A stretch of 64,000 nucleotides of DNA from Gyrodactylus bullatarudis (lineage: Eukaryota; Platyhelminthes; Monogenea; Gyrodactylidea; Gyrodactylidae), in NCBI GenBank assembly GCA_012064415.1, contig SSNU01001268.1, forward strand, positions 372,001 to 436,000, written 5' to 3'. The position numbers were made by a program, and so were the translations under genes. The notes beneath the pieces are model-generated. The model had not been told where the DNA came from and searched no databases. It was given only the letters and a program-made list of their open reading frames with translations. Position 1 is the first letter of the stretch, and every line of letters starts with the position of its first letter. Below are positions 21,001-32,522 of this stretch, one piece after another.

Positions 21001-23914
21001 TTCGTTACGACAATCGTAAAAAGTATCGTTGAACGGTACAAAAATCTTGTTAATACTTTTAACGTTGAAATCATCATCATAGGACAGACTAAAGATTGGT
21101 ATCAATTCACAATAACCCAGTTCCATGTTGATCATGAATGTCGGCCCCGAACTATTCACCAAGTACGCCTTTTCAGGTACAATGAATTTACTCGGCGTAG
21201 ACTTTGATTCTGCCTGACTGTTACAGTCGTCAATGATGCTGATCTTGTTCTTTTTCATTCCCTCAGCATTGTCGACATTGTCGACAGCTGACTTGACATT
21301 ATTGACCACCTCCTTGCTACTTAGAAGGCATTTTCCTTTTTCTTCGTTTAAGTTGGCATTTTTGACAGATGCTCTACGCTTTGATTTGCCAGCCGGCTGG
21401 GGTATATTCCTCAGCGAGTTGATCGAAGAGATTGTCGACACTAGGGAGAGTAGAACCTGTTTTATGCAAAACTCTATCCGGGGTAATTGTTCAACCTTTT
21501 CTGGGTCGAAACGATACTTGGCACGCTCCTTGCATAGACTGTGTATTGCCTCGCCGTATAATCCATAAATTTCTCTTATACAGGCATAATCGAACGTGTT
21601 ATTTTCACTGGGTTCCATTTTGGAGAGGATGTTCTCAAAGATTTTCGTCATGCCAAAATTTATCTCCACCTCATTCTCCGGGTTCTCGTTCTCTTGGCCT
21701 AGATCATTTTGTTTCTCTAGGTTACTCATTTTGATACTTTTTGATTAAAAGGAAAAAAAAATTAAATTTTCTCAGATTTCACTGAATTTTTTTAGAAATT
21801 TATTCGCAATAAACATTCTAATACGAATCAATTATGGTTGAGGAGCAAAAGTACAATCTATCGGGAAAGGAAATAATCTTTGCTTACCTAGATAGGTTGT
21901 TGCCACAAGATATGAAATTATCGAGAGACCAATACACCAGGTCACATGAAAGACTGAATTATATAGAGCAGCGACGTTTAAATTGACTGAATACTGCAGG
22001 CTAGTGATGCCGAATGTTCCAAAGAGTGTAGCAAACATAATTATTCCAGCAAGAGGGAAGAGGCCGAACCAAGAGATGAGCATTTTCCGAATGCTGAAAT
22101 TCTAAATGAAAATAGAAGTGTGAGTTTTTTGTCAAGTTAATATACTTATTTACTTTAAAGTAATCACATGATTTCTAAAAATAATACCTTGAACAGTTTG
22201 GGACGCGTGACAATCATTTGAGCAGTTATTAGGCCTAGTGTGAATGCTCCCATCCTGGTATACGGCTTCACGTATACAACATCGAAATAGTCTTGCCTGT
22301 AAAGCTATTAGTCAATGAAAATTACTGTGTCATTGCATAGACTCCGATAGGATACTGAGACTTGATCGACAAGTAAAATGCTGCGCCGATTGATGTTAAA
22401 GTCAGGAGGCTTGCGTAGAGGAGAGAAGCCCATCTTCGCCATCTATAGAGCATTATGAAAATTGGAGCTAGGATTAGGTTGAATTGGATATCATTCGAAA
22501 TGTACCAATACCACGGGAAACACTGTAAAGTAAATTTCCTTGACATTAGGATGTTTTGTAAAATCTATTCAAAAATCTTACCATCTTCTCTGATCCGATG
22601 AGATTATTCAAAAATATGCTGAACCAATACTTGTTGCAAACGCCAATGTTCATAATCTTCTCCGAATGCAGTGCACGCCTTGAGATGAACGGAACAAATC
22701 CATGATATAGAATTACCATTAGGACAGCTGTCGGTCCCAATCGCAACATCCTGTGTATGGAATAGGCTAGCCAAAATTGAATTCCGTTTACGAAACTTTT
22801 AACCCTATCGAATTTCGGCATTGTTATGTAGAATGTAAGGAGGCCCGAAATGTAGAAAAGACTATCAACAGATACAAATCCGTTCATTAGGAAACTGAAG
22901 GAGAAATTCTTATAGACAGACAAATAGAACGGCAGAGAATTATCTGAAAAAACCATTAAAAATGTAATTGTCACTTATTTCCGATAGTGAAAAGACAATA
23001 ACATGGGAGTAAACAACCCAAGCAAGGTTAATTACACGTAGAGCGTCAAGAAATCCAAGGGGATGACCTGACAAGGTCTTTTCCCCTGTTTTCTCATCGA
23101 CAATTTCAATTTTCATATCCGGACAATTAATAAGGGAGTGATAGTTTTGTGGAAATGAAAACGATAAGCAAATTTTTGACCAGACGCTAACATCCCTACT
23201 GTGTTTGTAGGTTTTAAAGGCTTTCGCGAGGTCAGCCTTCTCGCCTTCGTAGGTCTCAGTGAACTTGTAGATTAGGTATGCATCATAGATGGAGGCTGTT
23301 GTCACAATAACGCCAATAAATGCAACAATTGATCTAAAATATTGAATAAAAGATTTCCACGTAACTTACACAGATAGATAAAACCAAACGTTTTGTCTAT
23401 CAGATGGTTGACTCTCATGACAGAAAGAGGTCTCATTACTCAGGACCATGGGAAATGAAACCCGTTGGAAGAGAGAATTGAAAATGTCAACAACTTCTTG
23501 GACGGGACATTCCTCTGGAATGCAGACTCCGATTTCAGCCTCGAACATGGACACTATGGAGATATTTGCCATGACCAAATTCCCATGAAGGTCGCAATAC
23601 TTGGCTGGATACTTTGACTTAAATTCCGGGAGGTTAATATTCTCACAGAGATCCCAGGCACCGGGATATTTGATAGTAGGCCCTGCAATACCTGAGGGAA
23701 TCTTGAACCAAGCATCTAGGAAGGCCTCTGACCAATATTCTGACTTTCCAGTCTGGAGAATATCCAAAACAGCTAGCCCACAAGATGTGTTACTGGGCAG
23801 TTGAGTTACCCTACTAAAATCAAGTTTATTCGGCAACATTGGCCTTTCATGTCCAGTTAATAGGTAAACCGTAAAACAGAGTAATATCTTTAGACTTGTC
23901 ATATAATGGATCAT
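18042..23914 (-). CDS. NRF-6-like membrane acyltransferase, 8 exons
   Basis: A member of the nose-resistant-to-fluoxetine family: an NRF extracellular domain followed by an acyltransferase-3 multi-pass membrane domain. These proteins are thought to act in lipid transport or modification. Exons: 23370-23914, 22975-23333, 22582-22943, 22326-22522, 22188-22296, 21888-22101, 18213-18355, 18042-18182. They sum to 2070 nt (689 aa), normal for the family. The N-terminus has a signal peptide, then a Cys-rich NRF domain (CGLAVLDILQTGKSEYW, VCIPEECPVQ). The membrane domain shows MNGFVSVDSLFYISGLL, HRMLRLGP, CFPWYWYISNDIQF, KPYTRMGAF and, near the end, LSYSIYLVHP. The last two exons lie beyond a 3532-nt intron that contains another gene; the phase-1 junction restores the frame. 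I see no break. Confidence 0.88.
18829..21729 (-). CDS. Intronless 966-aa orphan gene nested in an NRF-6-like intron
   Basis: A single uninterrupted frame, by far the longest in the window, from ATG at 21729. I recognise no domain. The N-terminal 110 residues look helical (FDYACIREIYGLYGEAIHSL). A basic Ser/Lys linker follows, then a beta-rich middle, a second Ser/Arg/Lys-rich linker near residue 510 (SVSSKRSSSVSKRSSS), and a Cys-containing C-terminal part. A motif of the type V-(Y/V)-E-D-(V/I)-F-E-P occurs near residue 570 (YEDVFEPNI) and near residue 880 (VEDIFEPKV), with a looser relative (EETFIEPVF) near residue 345, suggesting a repeated module. Lack of introns inside an intron-rich host gene could mean retroposition, a captured gene or a fast-evolving lineage gene. 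It is probably expressed, since nearly 3 kb stays open. Confidence 0.75.
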   Translation of the reverse strand: MSNLEKQNDLGQENENPENEVEINFGMTKIFENILSKMEPSENNTFDYACIREIYGLYGEAIHSLCKERAKYRFDPEKVEQLPRIEFCIKQVLLSLVSTISSINSLRNIPQPAGKSKRRASVKNANLNEEKGKCLLSSKEVVNNVKSAVDNVDNAEGMKKNKISIIDDCNSQAESKSTPSKFIVPEKAYLVNSSGPTFMINMELGYCELIPIFSLSYDDDFNVKSINKIFVPFNDTFYDCRNEIKIDIKSTILKRETFSLKEDDKSISQALGGPITKRSQFTIYRQDEYESGDNYYEPDLGFILHNYFVQNNKRCCFYTKGFVIIREVNYTILKEDSGEKEEETFIEPVFCYIASQNSKNDIAFQVNEDDKYKILAYYVTKENDKFVIRGFTLCCDSPYKSLYEVLREKIHNSSFQSEFQKNPIVKDRRMCIKLKLPQSDDHSRLFESQKEYQTTFSLKQRLSNFSLIVEKESRYIRYKFDFEPLVNVPKRESKSEGKKSRKSSVSSKRSSSVSKRSSSITRSPALVHNAKIKIERNLDYLEANERENVNALISKKSFKYKVLSNSSVVYEDVFEPNILEVGKHFSGTIGSEKSDKAYINKIDCITVGNSFGINNFNRNIFNKVEIQPRVELKSDVKSEYKPKTDDEREAVRKVRGLFQFTSRDAFDDFKYSDESAEKIAVFVGDKLYSDKVILKNVFISPEMGIIDESEIKNNILKNAKVPRVNGDFFPTKTIGLSAEATQNLNDGLNTRWIKNFEIQETAFTRVLMNHVKKNLRPNNRIQIEVHEPNLIACLLYLCPKDMRDKLFPREMKRFPQYEKRLDEHFTGLSKQAAREPILVENYKNYSQHDRMCPYRKYGSFIIVSRKKFLKIIDEDITVVEDIFEPKVVRMFCLECSTKDVCLEEADTFHSWASFTRKSQLIDFFDILYSLRALSNDCEYAHNQNALNQAYSKYRQHIQRFLQPMKS

Positions 23915-25035
23915 GTGGGTTTTTTAGACTTTGATTCCATAATTATCAATTGATATTTGAATGAAAAATATTCTTGAAGCCAATCGTTAGAATCGAATCA
24001 TGTTTAAGACAACAATAGGCTTTTGTTAACTCTTTGATTGGTAAACTACCATTTCAAAATAACTAATTACCAGCTGATATATGATCTAGGCTTGATGTAT
24101 GTCAATTTTTGCAAGTTCAAAATCCTTTCTCACTAGATATTTGACAATAGAAACCATCTCTTTTTTCATAGAATCAAGAGTCAGACTACTAAACAAAAGA
24201 TAATTTTTCTCTAAACTTTTTAGATATAGATCTTGTGAATATTTTTAAGCCGGTTAAAGATTCTTTCAATTTTTTCACTGAATTTTACAATAAAAAAATA
24301 AAATTTCTGTTTATTTTTATCAGCCTCTTTACTTATAGCTCGATTAACTTTACGAAAATCTAATTTTTTCATCGAGGTCAGAAAAATTTCTTTGACACCT
24401 ATACAAAAGGCAGAGGAACCCCAAAATAACACTTTGAAAAAAAGCAAAAATCTTCATCTTGAAGTTTAAACGTCTTCCGAAAAATTCTTTTTTCTTAAAT
24501 TGTTGAAAGTGAGTGTTTGTATGGGTTTCCGAGAAATCTTCAGAAAATTTTTTGACTTTGATGAAAAAGGTCCTCGAGAATAGTTTTATTTTGATAATCC
24601 CCATCTAACTTCGTCGGATGATGTTGCAATTCTTGTGATAATACACATTTAAGAGTGAAATATTTTGCCCTGGGTACAACTTCATCACTGATCTAATAAA
24701 AAGGGGAAATCAGATTTTGTTACCAACTGATAAGGATTATATTACACCCAGTAATCCAATAAAACAATGCATCATAAAGATAATACACATTCAGTATATA
24801 CACTTTGATAAGAAAAACAATCTAAATTTCCCTAGTGTTTTGTGTGTGTTAGCGCATTGTAGAAAGAATATAAGGGTATAGAAGGAAAAATTCCCATTGG
24901 TCAGTTCTCCCCTTTACAATGTAGATACACAGTAGAAATACATTTATAACACAGTGCGCTCTATCATGTCCAGAGAAAAATTATGAACAAGATACTTTCC
25001 AGAGTTGCCTCAATTCCATAATCCTTATAATTATC
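23915..25035. other. Divergent intergenic region
   Basis: This holds the upstream regions of the NRF-6-like gene (minus) and the nuclear receptor (plus). Small minus-strand frames around 24220-24604 are AT-rich and not convincing. I can point to no clear core-promoter element. Confidence 0.45.
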
Positions 25036-26969
25036 ATGTTTAATATAAACTGCGTCCTGAAAAATGAGCCGAAACCTTTTGACCAATTAATTGGAAATCT
25101 ACCGCCAAACATTATATTTCCACATCTCTGGCCAATTGAGGAAGAACATCAAAAGGCTAAAACGAGTAGCAGAACAGACGAGAATGACATCTCAGATGAC
25201 AGCTATCATAAACTCACAGCCACGAGCATGGCTGAAAATAACAACTGTGCCGTTTGTGGCGATCGCAGTAGTGGCAAGCATTACGGTCAATTTACCTGCG
25301 AGGGTTGCAAGAGTTTCTTCAAACGGTCTGTGCGAAAAAATTTATCGTATTCCTGTAAAAAGAAGAAGACCTGTGTAATCACCATGAACAATCGGAATCA
25401 TTGCCAATTTTGTCGATTTCAAAAATGTCTTTTCTTTGGCATGAAAAAGGAAGGTTTGTTACTTTCTAATTCATTAACTCTTTCGTTTGAAATGAGACCT
25501 TTTTTTGTGTTACAGCTGTACAACAAGGTCGCAACGACATTGTTTTCAGTAGCAACTTTGACTTTTCCCAATCAACTCTGCCAAAGTTGAACAAATCCAC
25601 AACTGAACGGGACCCGTTAAACTTGGATGAAATCAAGAACATGTACTCAACCATTCTAAACATGATCCTTAGAGCTGAACCAACCCTTAGTAGGATATCA
25701 TCAAAGATGAACAACTTTCTTAAGAATCGCTATGCATGGTTTTCCAAGTTGAACATCTCGCCAGAATGTCCCCTCAAGATTCTATTCAATGTCGTCAACT
25801 GGACTAGGAATATGCCCTTCTTTCCTGAACTCAAAGTGAGTCATAGTCACTAGACTTGGAGGAAATTTACTAAAATCCTCCGTCGATATGAAAGATTTAA
25901 TTATTAAAGTATTTTTAATTTCGCTTCAAAAAATCTTTTTATGCTTCTGGATTAAGAAAAACCAAATTGTCAAAATTTAATGTTTTATCTTTATAATTTT
26001 AACTTGAATTCACATTATTTCTTACAAAAAACGTTGCAAAAGTCCTATCTAAATTTTTTTTCAATAGTTAAAAACGAAATTTCTCCTATTTTTATGAATA
26101 TTACTAACTTGATCAGTCAAAAAAAACGTTTTTAATTCAAAAATTTATTATTCCAGAAGTATAAAAAGGTATTTTGAAGCGAAATTTGGTGAGATTATAT
26201 TTAAACACTTGAAGATTAAATCGATGGGCGATTTTAGTAATTTTGGAAATTTTGTCCAGGTCTACTAGTAATATCCACTAACTCGATTTTTCAGCTAAAA
26301 GATCAAGTTCGTTTATTGCAACACAACTGGATGAGGTTATTCTTCATTTCCCTAGTGACAGCCAACACAGAGGGACGATTGAATCACTTTTTGAATCAAA
26401 TGAAACATTCAACCGCCATAGCAGCGGAGAGTTTGTCTCACCAAGAGATCTTTTGGAGGACATTCAACCAGATTGAGTCGATGCGACTATCAACAGTTGA
26501 CCTTGGCCTGTTGAAAGCCATCAACTTGTTCAACCCGAGTAAGTATTCTAGTTGAGAAATGTCTCACTCTGTCTTGTACTCTTTTATTTTTATTATACCA
26601 GCTACACCAGATATCGAAGGAGCAGAAGAGGTTGATAACGTCCGCCTGAATTTAATCAAGGCCTGGGAAATGAAGAGGCTGTCCATGGATGAATCTGAAG
26701 AAATTTCCATTTCCTCAATCATACTCAAGGCCTCCTGTATTGATGACCTGTCAGCTGAAATGGTCGAGATGATCTTCTTCCGTGTGGATCTCGGTAACGT
26801 GGAGATAATTGAAATGCTCAAAGATATCCTGTTGTATGGGCCGCCGCCAAATCAAATTTCAGCCAATGACTCGTGTGGCCTATATGAGATGCGGCAAATT
26901 CCAAAATCACGAAAACCCTCGTCATCCCTAGACAATGACCAGTTACCAATGAAAAAAATCAAAATGTGA
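25036..26969 (+). CDS. COUP-TF-like nuclear receptor (NR2 group), 4 exons
   Basis: A ligand-class transcription factor acting in the nucleus. Exons 25036-25453, 25516-25835, 26295-26538 and 26602-26969 sum to 1350 nt (449 aa). Residues about 70-135 form the two-zinc-finger DNA-binding domain: [20 protein letters not shown] with P-box CEGCKS, then [14 protein letters not shown] and [19 protein letters not shown]. The [16 protein letters not shown] string is characteristic of COUP-TF/NR2F (seven-up). The ligand-binding domain is much more divergent: [20 protein letters not shown] corresponds to the helix 3-5 signature and [19 protein letters not shown] to helices 10-11. After this a loose Ser/Lys tail replaces a recognisable AF-2 helix. 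Exact orthology (NR2F versus a lineage-specific NR2) is unresolved. Confidence 0.85.
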
Positions 26970-29900
26970 TATATCAACCAAATTATAGTCTACTGACCGT
27001 AGAAAGTGTCCAAAAACTTGTATTGTCAGCTAGAGTTGATCAGAAGTTATTACTATCCTTTACAAAATGTCTCAATACTTTTCTCATAGGAAGATGATGG
27101 AACATTTCTTGAATCCTACAATTTTTTTGAATTTAAATCTAACGAAAATATTAGAGCTTTTCAACAGTTTAGAATAGAAGCCCAAGAGTCTTCTAATGAT
27201 GGTTAGTATGTTATCGTAATAATGCAGCAAAGATAATCTAGAATTACTTCGTTCTAGCGGCCTTGACTTGTACGAAACGGTGGAATCCATTAGTAAGCTC
27301 TGATATAACCTAAGCACCTAAATAATTGTAGATAGTATATAACCACTCCCACTAACTCAAGATTGGGTAAATCCAAAAGATTACTAAATTGTTGTGGGAT
27401 TCAAAGAAAAGTTTTATCTTCTCGACTATCTGGGTAAAAGTATCGAGGATTTAGTAAAATTTAGTGTGTGTGTGTGTTATCAACCAGCTTGTCTTATTAT
27501 GTTGTAATTTGTTATTTAAATAAATTCAAAGAATCTCCAGTTTTATCATTATAAATTCAAAGTCATCATCATAGTTTTCTTCATCCTAAAAGTATGATGA
27601 AATAGCATTTGATCAGATAAACAAACAAATCTCTCGACAATGTTAAATTTCCTATAGTTTTAGTTTATTACCCCTTCCAGAGTAAGATTTTTAGTTACTG
27701 ATAGTGGAAATTGTTTAACACGCCTACAAACAAATCATGTTGTTGTACATTTCAACCTTTTTCTTGTACAAACACATAAACTTTTCTCCTTGTGGGTTTT
27801 ATACACATACAAAGGGGCTAATAATTATATTATGGATTATTACTATAGTATAATAAAGGTTTCTTCTCTATTCTAATACATTTGTATTAATATTATTAGA
27901 TAAACATCTTGACGTGCCATCTCAGTCCGTGTTGCTAATGCATTCAAGACGCTCGTTCACTCTCATTAACATGTTAGCTGACTTCAATTTTTATTAGAAT
28001 TCTCATCTAAAAATTCCTTTGCATCGTTGGAGCAGTCTTTTCATTTCCGTGAAATTTTCACATACAATTTTGATAACAATGATGTGTGTGATCTAAAATA
28101 AATGAAAACTCATTTGCATAGTCGTGCATTGCCCATTTTCTCTAAATTCTCTTGTAGGCATAGTGGTATAACAAATTTTAACAGAAATGATCTGAACATG
28201 ATTCTAATACTATTTTCATTGAAAAAACCTTTGAAGCTTTATCAGCAAAAGAGATGTTGGAAATTTTAGTGAAAACGTAGTAAAAATTCATTGAAAATCT
28301 AGTGGCATTTTTAAAAAAGTCAGTTTATTGAGTAGGTTTTTAAAATATGTTACATCTCTGGTGAACAACTTGGGGACCCAGGAAAATTTGAATTCTTGAA
28401 AAATAATATTTAAAACCTATCCCTATTGTACACTGTACATTTTGTCAGCAGTTATTCTTTAAAAGATGAATAAATCTTGAATTGTTATAAAAATAATTAA
28501 AAATATTTTGAATTTTTTATGCACAGAAAAGATGAAACGATCACTATAACATGTTTGATTTCCTTTGTTGAAATGAAAAGTGTTTCAAAAATCTATGCGA
28601 AGTGAGTCTACGTTTTTCTATCTTATTTCATTCTTATAAATTGACCTATAACTTTTTTTACTGTAAAATACCGTGGCACGCTGTTCATGTCCTTGGCCTT
28701 CTAATTCTAATTTTCTTCAACTTTTAATATCACTTATCTTCTTTTAAATGTCAAGAATTTAGGTGGAAAATTTTTGAAAATTCCGTGAATTCACTCATTC
28801 ACAACCATTGATAATGCTCAAAATATTTTCAGCAAAAGAAGCATTACTGCAATCTCTGTTAATTCACACTAAAGGGGTAAAGTTCAGAAGGCTTTGCCTC
28901 CAACATTTATTTTCATCTTCTCAGATTTCTCTTGATTTTACAAAATACCCAGAGTTTTTTTAAAATTATTTCTTCTACACTAAAACACGGTACCTTTTCA
29001 ATTAAATCTTTTATTTTCAAACTGAACTATAAACAGTAGAAAGCAAAGTTGAAAATTTTTGTTTAATTAGAAAAAATGTGTCTACGTGTATTGCAGAGGT
29101 AATAAAAAATATTTTTTAATTCCACGTTTTTTTCGCTCCAGCTTTGGAGCCAGAAAATTGAGCGTTTCATCTCTCTACCCTTTGATTCCTTCGTTAAGGA
29201 ATTGTTGTAATTACATGCTGTAGATGTGGTGAAGGAGTGATATTTTTGAAATGAAAGATAAAGTTTATTTCCTATAGGCATAAAGATGAGAATATTTTCA
29301 ATTGGAATCAGTTTAGCTCGTAAATGTAACATTTTTCTTAGAATGTATATCAGACTTCCCGAATTAGTAGTGTCCCTTGAGTAGGGTTTAAATTTGACCA
29401 AAACTCTTCAATATAAAAAGCAATTTTTAGGTCAAGGTAATTGAAGATTTTGTAAACCGTATGTTTCTCACTTTGTGTTGATATAAAAAATCAATGATTT
29501 TAAATTCGCGCCAACAATCTTCAATGAATTTTTTTTATTATTTGTAAGAGGGTATTCTAAAAAACTTATTTTATTTTGGTCTACTTGTCTACACGTATCA
29601 AAATCAGGATAAAGTTTATGTTTATTTGAATTTGAAAGACTAATAGGTGCAAATTTCATAAATCCTGAATGAAAGTGGGACAATTTTTAGAGAGTAAACT
29701 TGTAAATTTCACTCAAAATGTCTATTTGTTATCTTTTACACGGAAACTATTAATCTCATCATGGTTAACAAATCTTTTTTTATGATGCCCGTGAGAGATA
29801 GTGAAAGAAATATGCAAAACATTCTCTGGATACTAGATTCTATTTACAATGTAGTAGGTAATGTACGTTTCTTGAAGGATCATCAGTTGTAAAAGTTGTA

Positions 29901-31122
29901 AGAGTTGAATGAAAGATTACAATTATCAATGAATTTGTCAAAGTTGAAGAATATACGAATCATGAATGAATATAAGAATATAGTATGTAAGCTGAAAAAG
30001 ACACCGAAAACTCTTTTAATAAAAAGCACTGACGAATAGAAAGGTGAAAAAAACCAATGTCTTGATAATTACCCTGTAAAATTATTCTACATTCAGATTG
30101 AAATACAACTCTCTCTTTTCAACTATGTAAAATATAGAATCATATTTTCTAAAACGTAATCATACTGAGGGAAGAGAGTAGAAACAGAAAATGTGGATAG
30201 GGAAAAACCATGCTTCAATCTCATTGGTTGATACGATACTCCAATATTATTGGTCAATGAAATCGGGGCAGAGAGGTATAAGTAAAGCATTATTTTTGGG
30301 TAGAGTTATCTCGAGGCGTTATCTATTAAACTCACTTTACATAACTTACTGTGTTATGTCAAGTCAATAAATCTCAAAGTATACCCCTCTCTGAAACGAT
30401 ATAAAAAATCAGTCTAGCACTCTATAGTATTCATAATTCAAGATGCAGATTAAAGTCTTGAATTATATAGATCTGGGCGTGGATAACTTTTATGATCCAT
30501 GTGTATTTATTATCATTACATGGGAAGATGTAATTAATCTGATAAACAAATTTATTACCTCTTCACGAGTTCTTGTATGTTTAGTTTGATTTTAATTCAT
30601 GAACATCATGATTATCTCACGTTGTTTACAGGGAAGAATCTGTAGTTCATAATGACATTTTTTATTATTTAATTTTTTTACAACATCTACTTTTTAGTAA
30701 GTTTACTACTATTTCATAGAATTTAAAGTATTTGTCAAGTAAATTCTGATTGGTTAGAAAAAATCTAGACAAATTCTGATTGAGTAATCCTTACTCTCCA
30801 ATCATCTTACACATTTTAGTGATAAACATGTAAAGATGATGATTAAAATTATGCAGTTCCAGTTACAAATCTAAAATTATCTCTCTAGTCTACAGATAAA
30901 TGTTGCTTAGTGATGATGTTTGTAACCAGAGTATATAGAAATTCTACTCTTTCCAATAAACCTACACTACCCAGTATAAGAGAAGAGACTGAGAACTTTT
31001 TAATAGAAATACAGTTCTCTTTTACAGACAACTGTTATACACTACAGAATTAATTATTGATTAATTGACTAATTGAATTGTATTTCTCGTCAACTTTAAA
31101 GGCGTTTTGGGTAATATTTTTA
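26970..31122. other. 4.1 kb intergenic region
   Basis: No exon is supportable on either strand; minus-strand frames near 27084-27317, 29063-29401 and 29468-29683 are short and lysine/phenylalanine-biased. The stretch contains repeat R1 copy 2 (28047-28359), a (GT)n run near 27462-27477, and clustered inverted CCAAT boxes (ATTGG) near 30222 and 30250 and again near 30751, which may belong to the promoter of the gene starting at 31123. Confidence 0.4.
28047..28359. repeat. Interspersed repeat R1, copy 2
   Basis: This aligns with 1342-1688 in the same orientation with scattered substitutions and small gaps. The best-kept blocks surround CTAAATTCTCTTGTAGGCAT and TTTTAGTGAAAACGTAGT. It is non-coding. 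Confidence 0.75.
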
Positions 31123-32178
31123 ATGAAAAGTCTTCTCGATCAATGGATCCTATATGTGATTACATGTTTTAGACGAGGCGACAATCAACATTCCCTCGAG
31201 GCCATACAAGCCTGTAAGAATGCTCAAGTCTTTTCTGATGCCTATTCAGCTGATGTGTCCTTGGAATTGCTCACTGTTCTCATTGATACATTGACCAATG
31301 AGGAGACTCCTAGGGGATCTGATCTATTCAACTCCCTGATCACCTTCATATCCGATACATTACACAGTTCGTCACATTTGATTAATAGCAATCATGTCAA
31401 GTTGATCTTGAGCTTAATCGGTAACAAAGACATTACCTATCTGGAATCTCATTATAACCTTTTCAAGATTTTGTTCATCTTTGTCAATGAGGTTAGTGTA
31501 CCTCCGCAAAAGGTTCTCAATAGAATCTGTCAGGTTATCGACGAGAGGGATAAAAAATTGCGTAAAATTTACCTCCTCTTCATGCATGACCTTTGCCTAT
31601 CACATTGGAAAAGGAATCAAGTTAGACTGGACGACTTTAAGTATCTACAACTCCACCAATCGATAATTTTCTCAGACACTTTTGTCAATAGGGAAGAGTT
31701 AATCTTGTGGCAATCTGTGAATAAGGAAAAATGGCTAGGCGAACATAAAATTCTCAACCTACTGGCCATAAAAAGGGTTATCCTCTTTGGAGATTTGATC
31801 CGGTTTGAAGAGCTTATGAATAACTTGAAAAACATAATCTTTTCAAGAGATATTTACATTTATCTGTGTCTAACGATACTGCGGACAAGAAAACCAAAGG
31901 CTGTCTTACAATCGTTGATATCAGCATTAATTGAATGTCTTGAAAATGACATGAATAGAGAAATTCTCGGCCTCGAGCTAACCCAGATAATATTCACTAT
32001 GTGCGCCGAGACATTTAAACAGGAGAACATTTTCATCGATCCATGGATCCAGAGTCTGCGTGGTAAACGAAGGCTCTGGAATCAACTAAATCAAAATCTT
32101 CCCAACGACTATTTTGACAGGGATTTTGCCGATAGAGACAAAATTATCAAGTCAAACTTTTTTATACTTCCCGAATGA
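31123..32178 (+). CDS. Unrecognised helical protein, about 351 aa
   Basis: A single open frame with ATG at 31123 (MKSLLDQW). A splice acceptor (TTTTAG at 31170) also lies close to the beginning, so the true 5' end may be an upstream exon. The protein is leucine/isoleucine-rich and alpha-helical, with no signal peptide and no clear membrane segment, resembling HEAT/ARM-type solenoids (SLELLTVLIDTLTNEE, KVLNRICQVIDERDKKLRK). I do not recognise the family. The C-terminal third is richer in charged residues (QSLRGKRRLWNQLNQNLP). Confidence 0.6.
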   Translation: MKSLLDQWILYVITCFRRGDNQHSLEAIQACKNAQVFSDAYSADVSLELLTVLIDTLTNEETPRGSDLFNSLITFISDTLHSSSHLINSNHVKLILSLIGNKDITYLESHYNLFKILFIFVNEVSVPPQKVLNRICQVIDERDKKLRKIYLLFMHDLCLSHWKRNQVRLDDFKYLQLHQSIIFSDTFVNREELILWQSVNKEKWLGEHKILNLLAIKRVILFGDLIRFEELMNNLKNIIFSRDIYIYLCLTILRTRKPKAVLQSLISALIECLENDMNREILGLELTQIIFTMCAETFKQENIFIDPWIQSLRGKRRLWNQLNQNLPNDYFDRDFADRDKIIKSNFFILPE

Positions 32179-32522
32179 CAAAATTTTTTGATAAATCAAA
32201 TTATAGTGAAAAGGCTCGATAAATCATTACATTGTAAGAATGATTTAAACAAATACTATAGTTTTCTTTATACATTTATATCATATCTTATGTGCTGTCT
32301 ACTTATAAGTAGTTTGGCATTAAATTGTATTATATAGGGAGAAAATCTATTCAACAAAAAATCTATTAAAATTCTTAATAAATCTTTTGTAAAAAATTAA
32401 AATTGTAACTCAAGAATATATTGGTCACCCGCATTAGTATAGGGGAAAGCATGTAACGTCTCCAACAATAACAATTTTAAGTTTTGATAAAGATCATTCT
32501 GTTAGTAAATTATAAAGTAACT
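32179..32522 (+). other. Intergenic spacer before the first lectin
   Basis: AT-rich, no exon. It should hold the 3' end of the upstream gene and the promoter of the lectin at 32523; no clear TATA box is in the expected place. Confidence 0.4.

Noticed and set aside
18837..21734. Several plus-strand frames of 60-111 codons opposite the orphan gene
   Set aside because: They mirror the codon structure of the long minus-strand frame and have no recognisable content.
21832..21887. NRF-6-like gene truncated at 21832
   Set aside because: The segment after the GTAAGC donor does not resemble the family, and the missing C-terminal segments are found in phase at 18042-18355.
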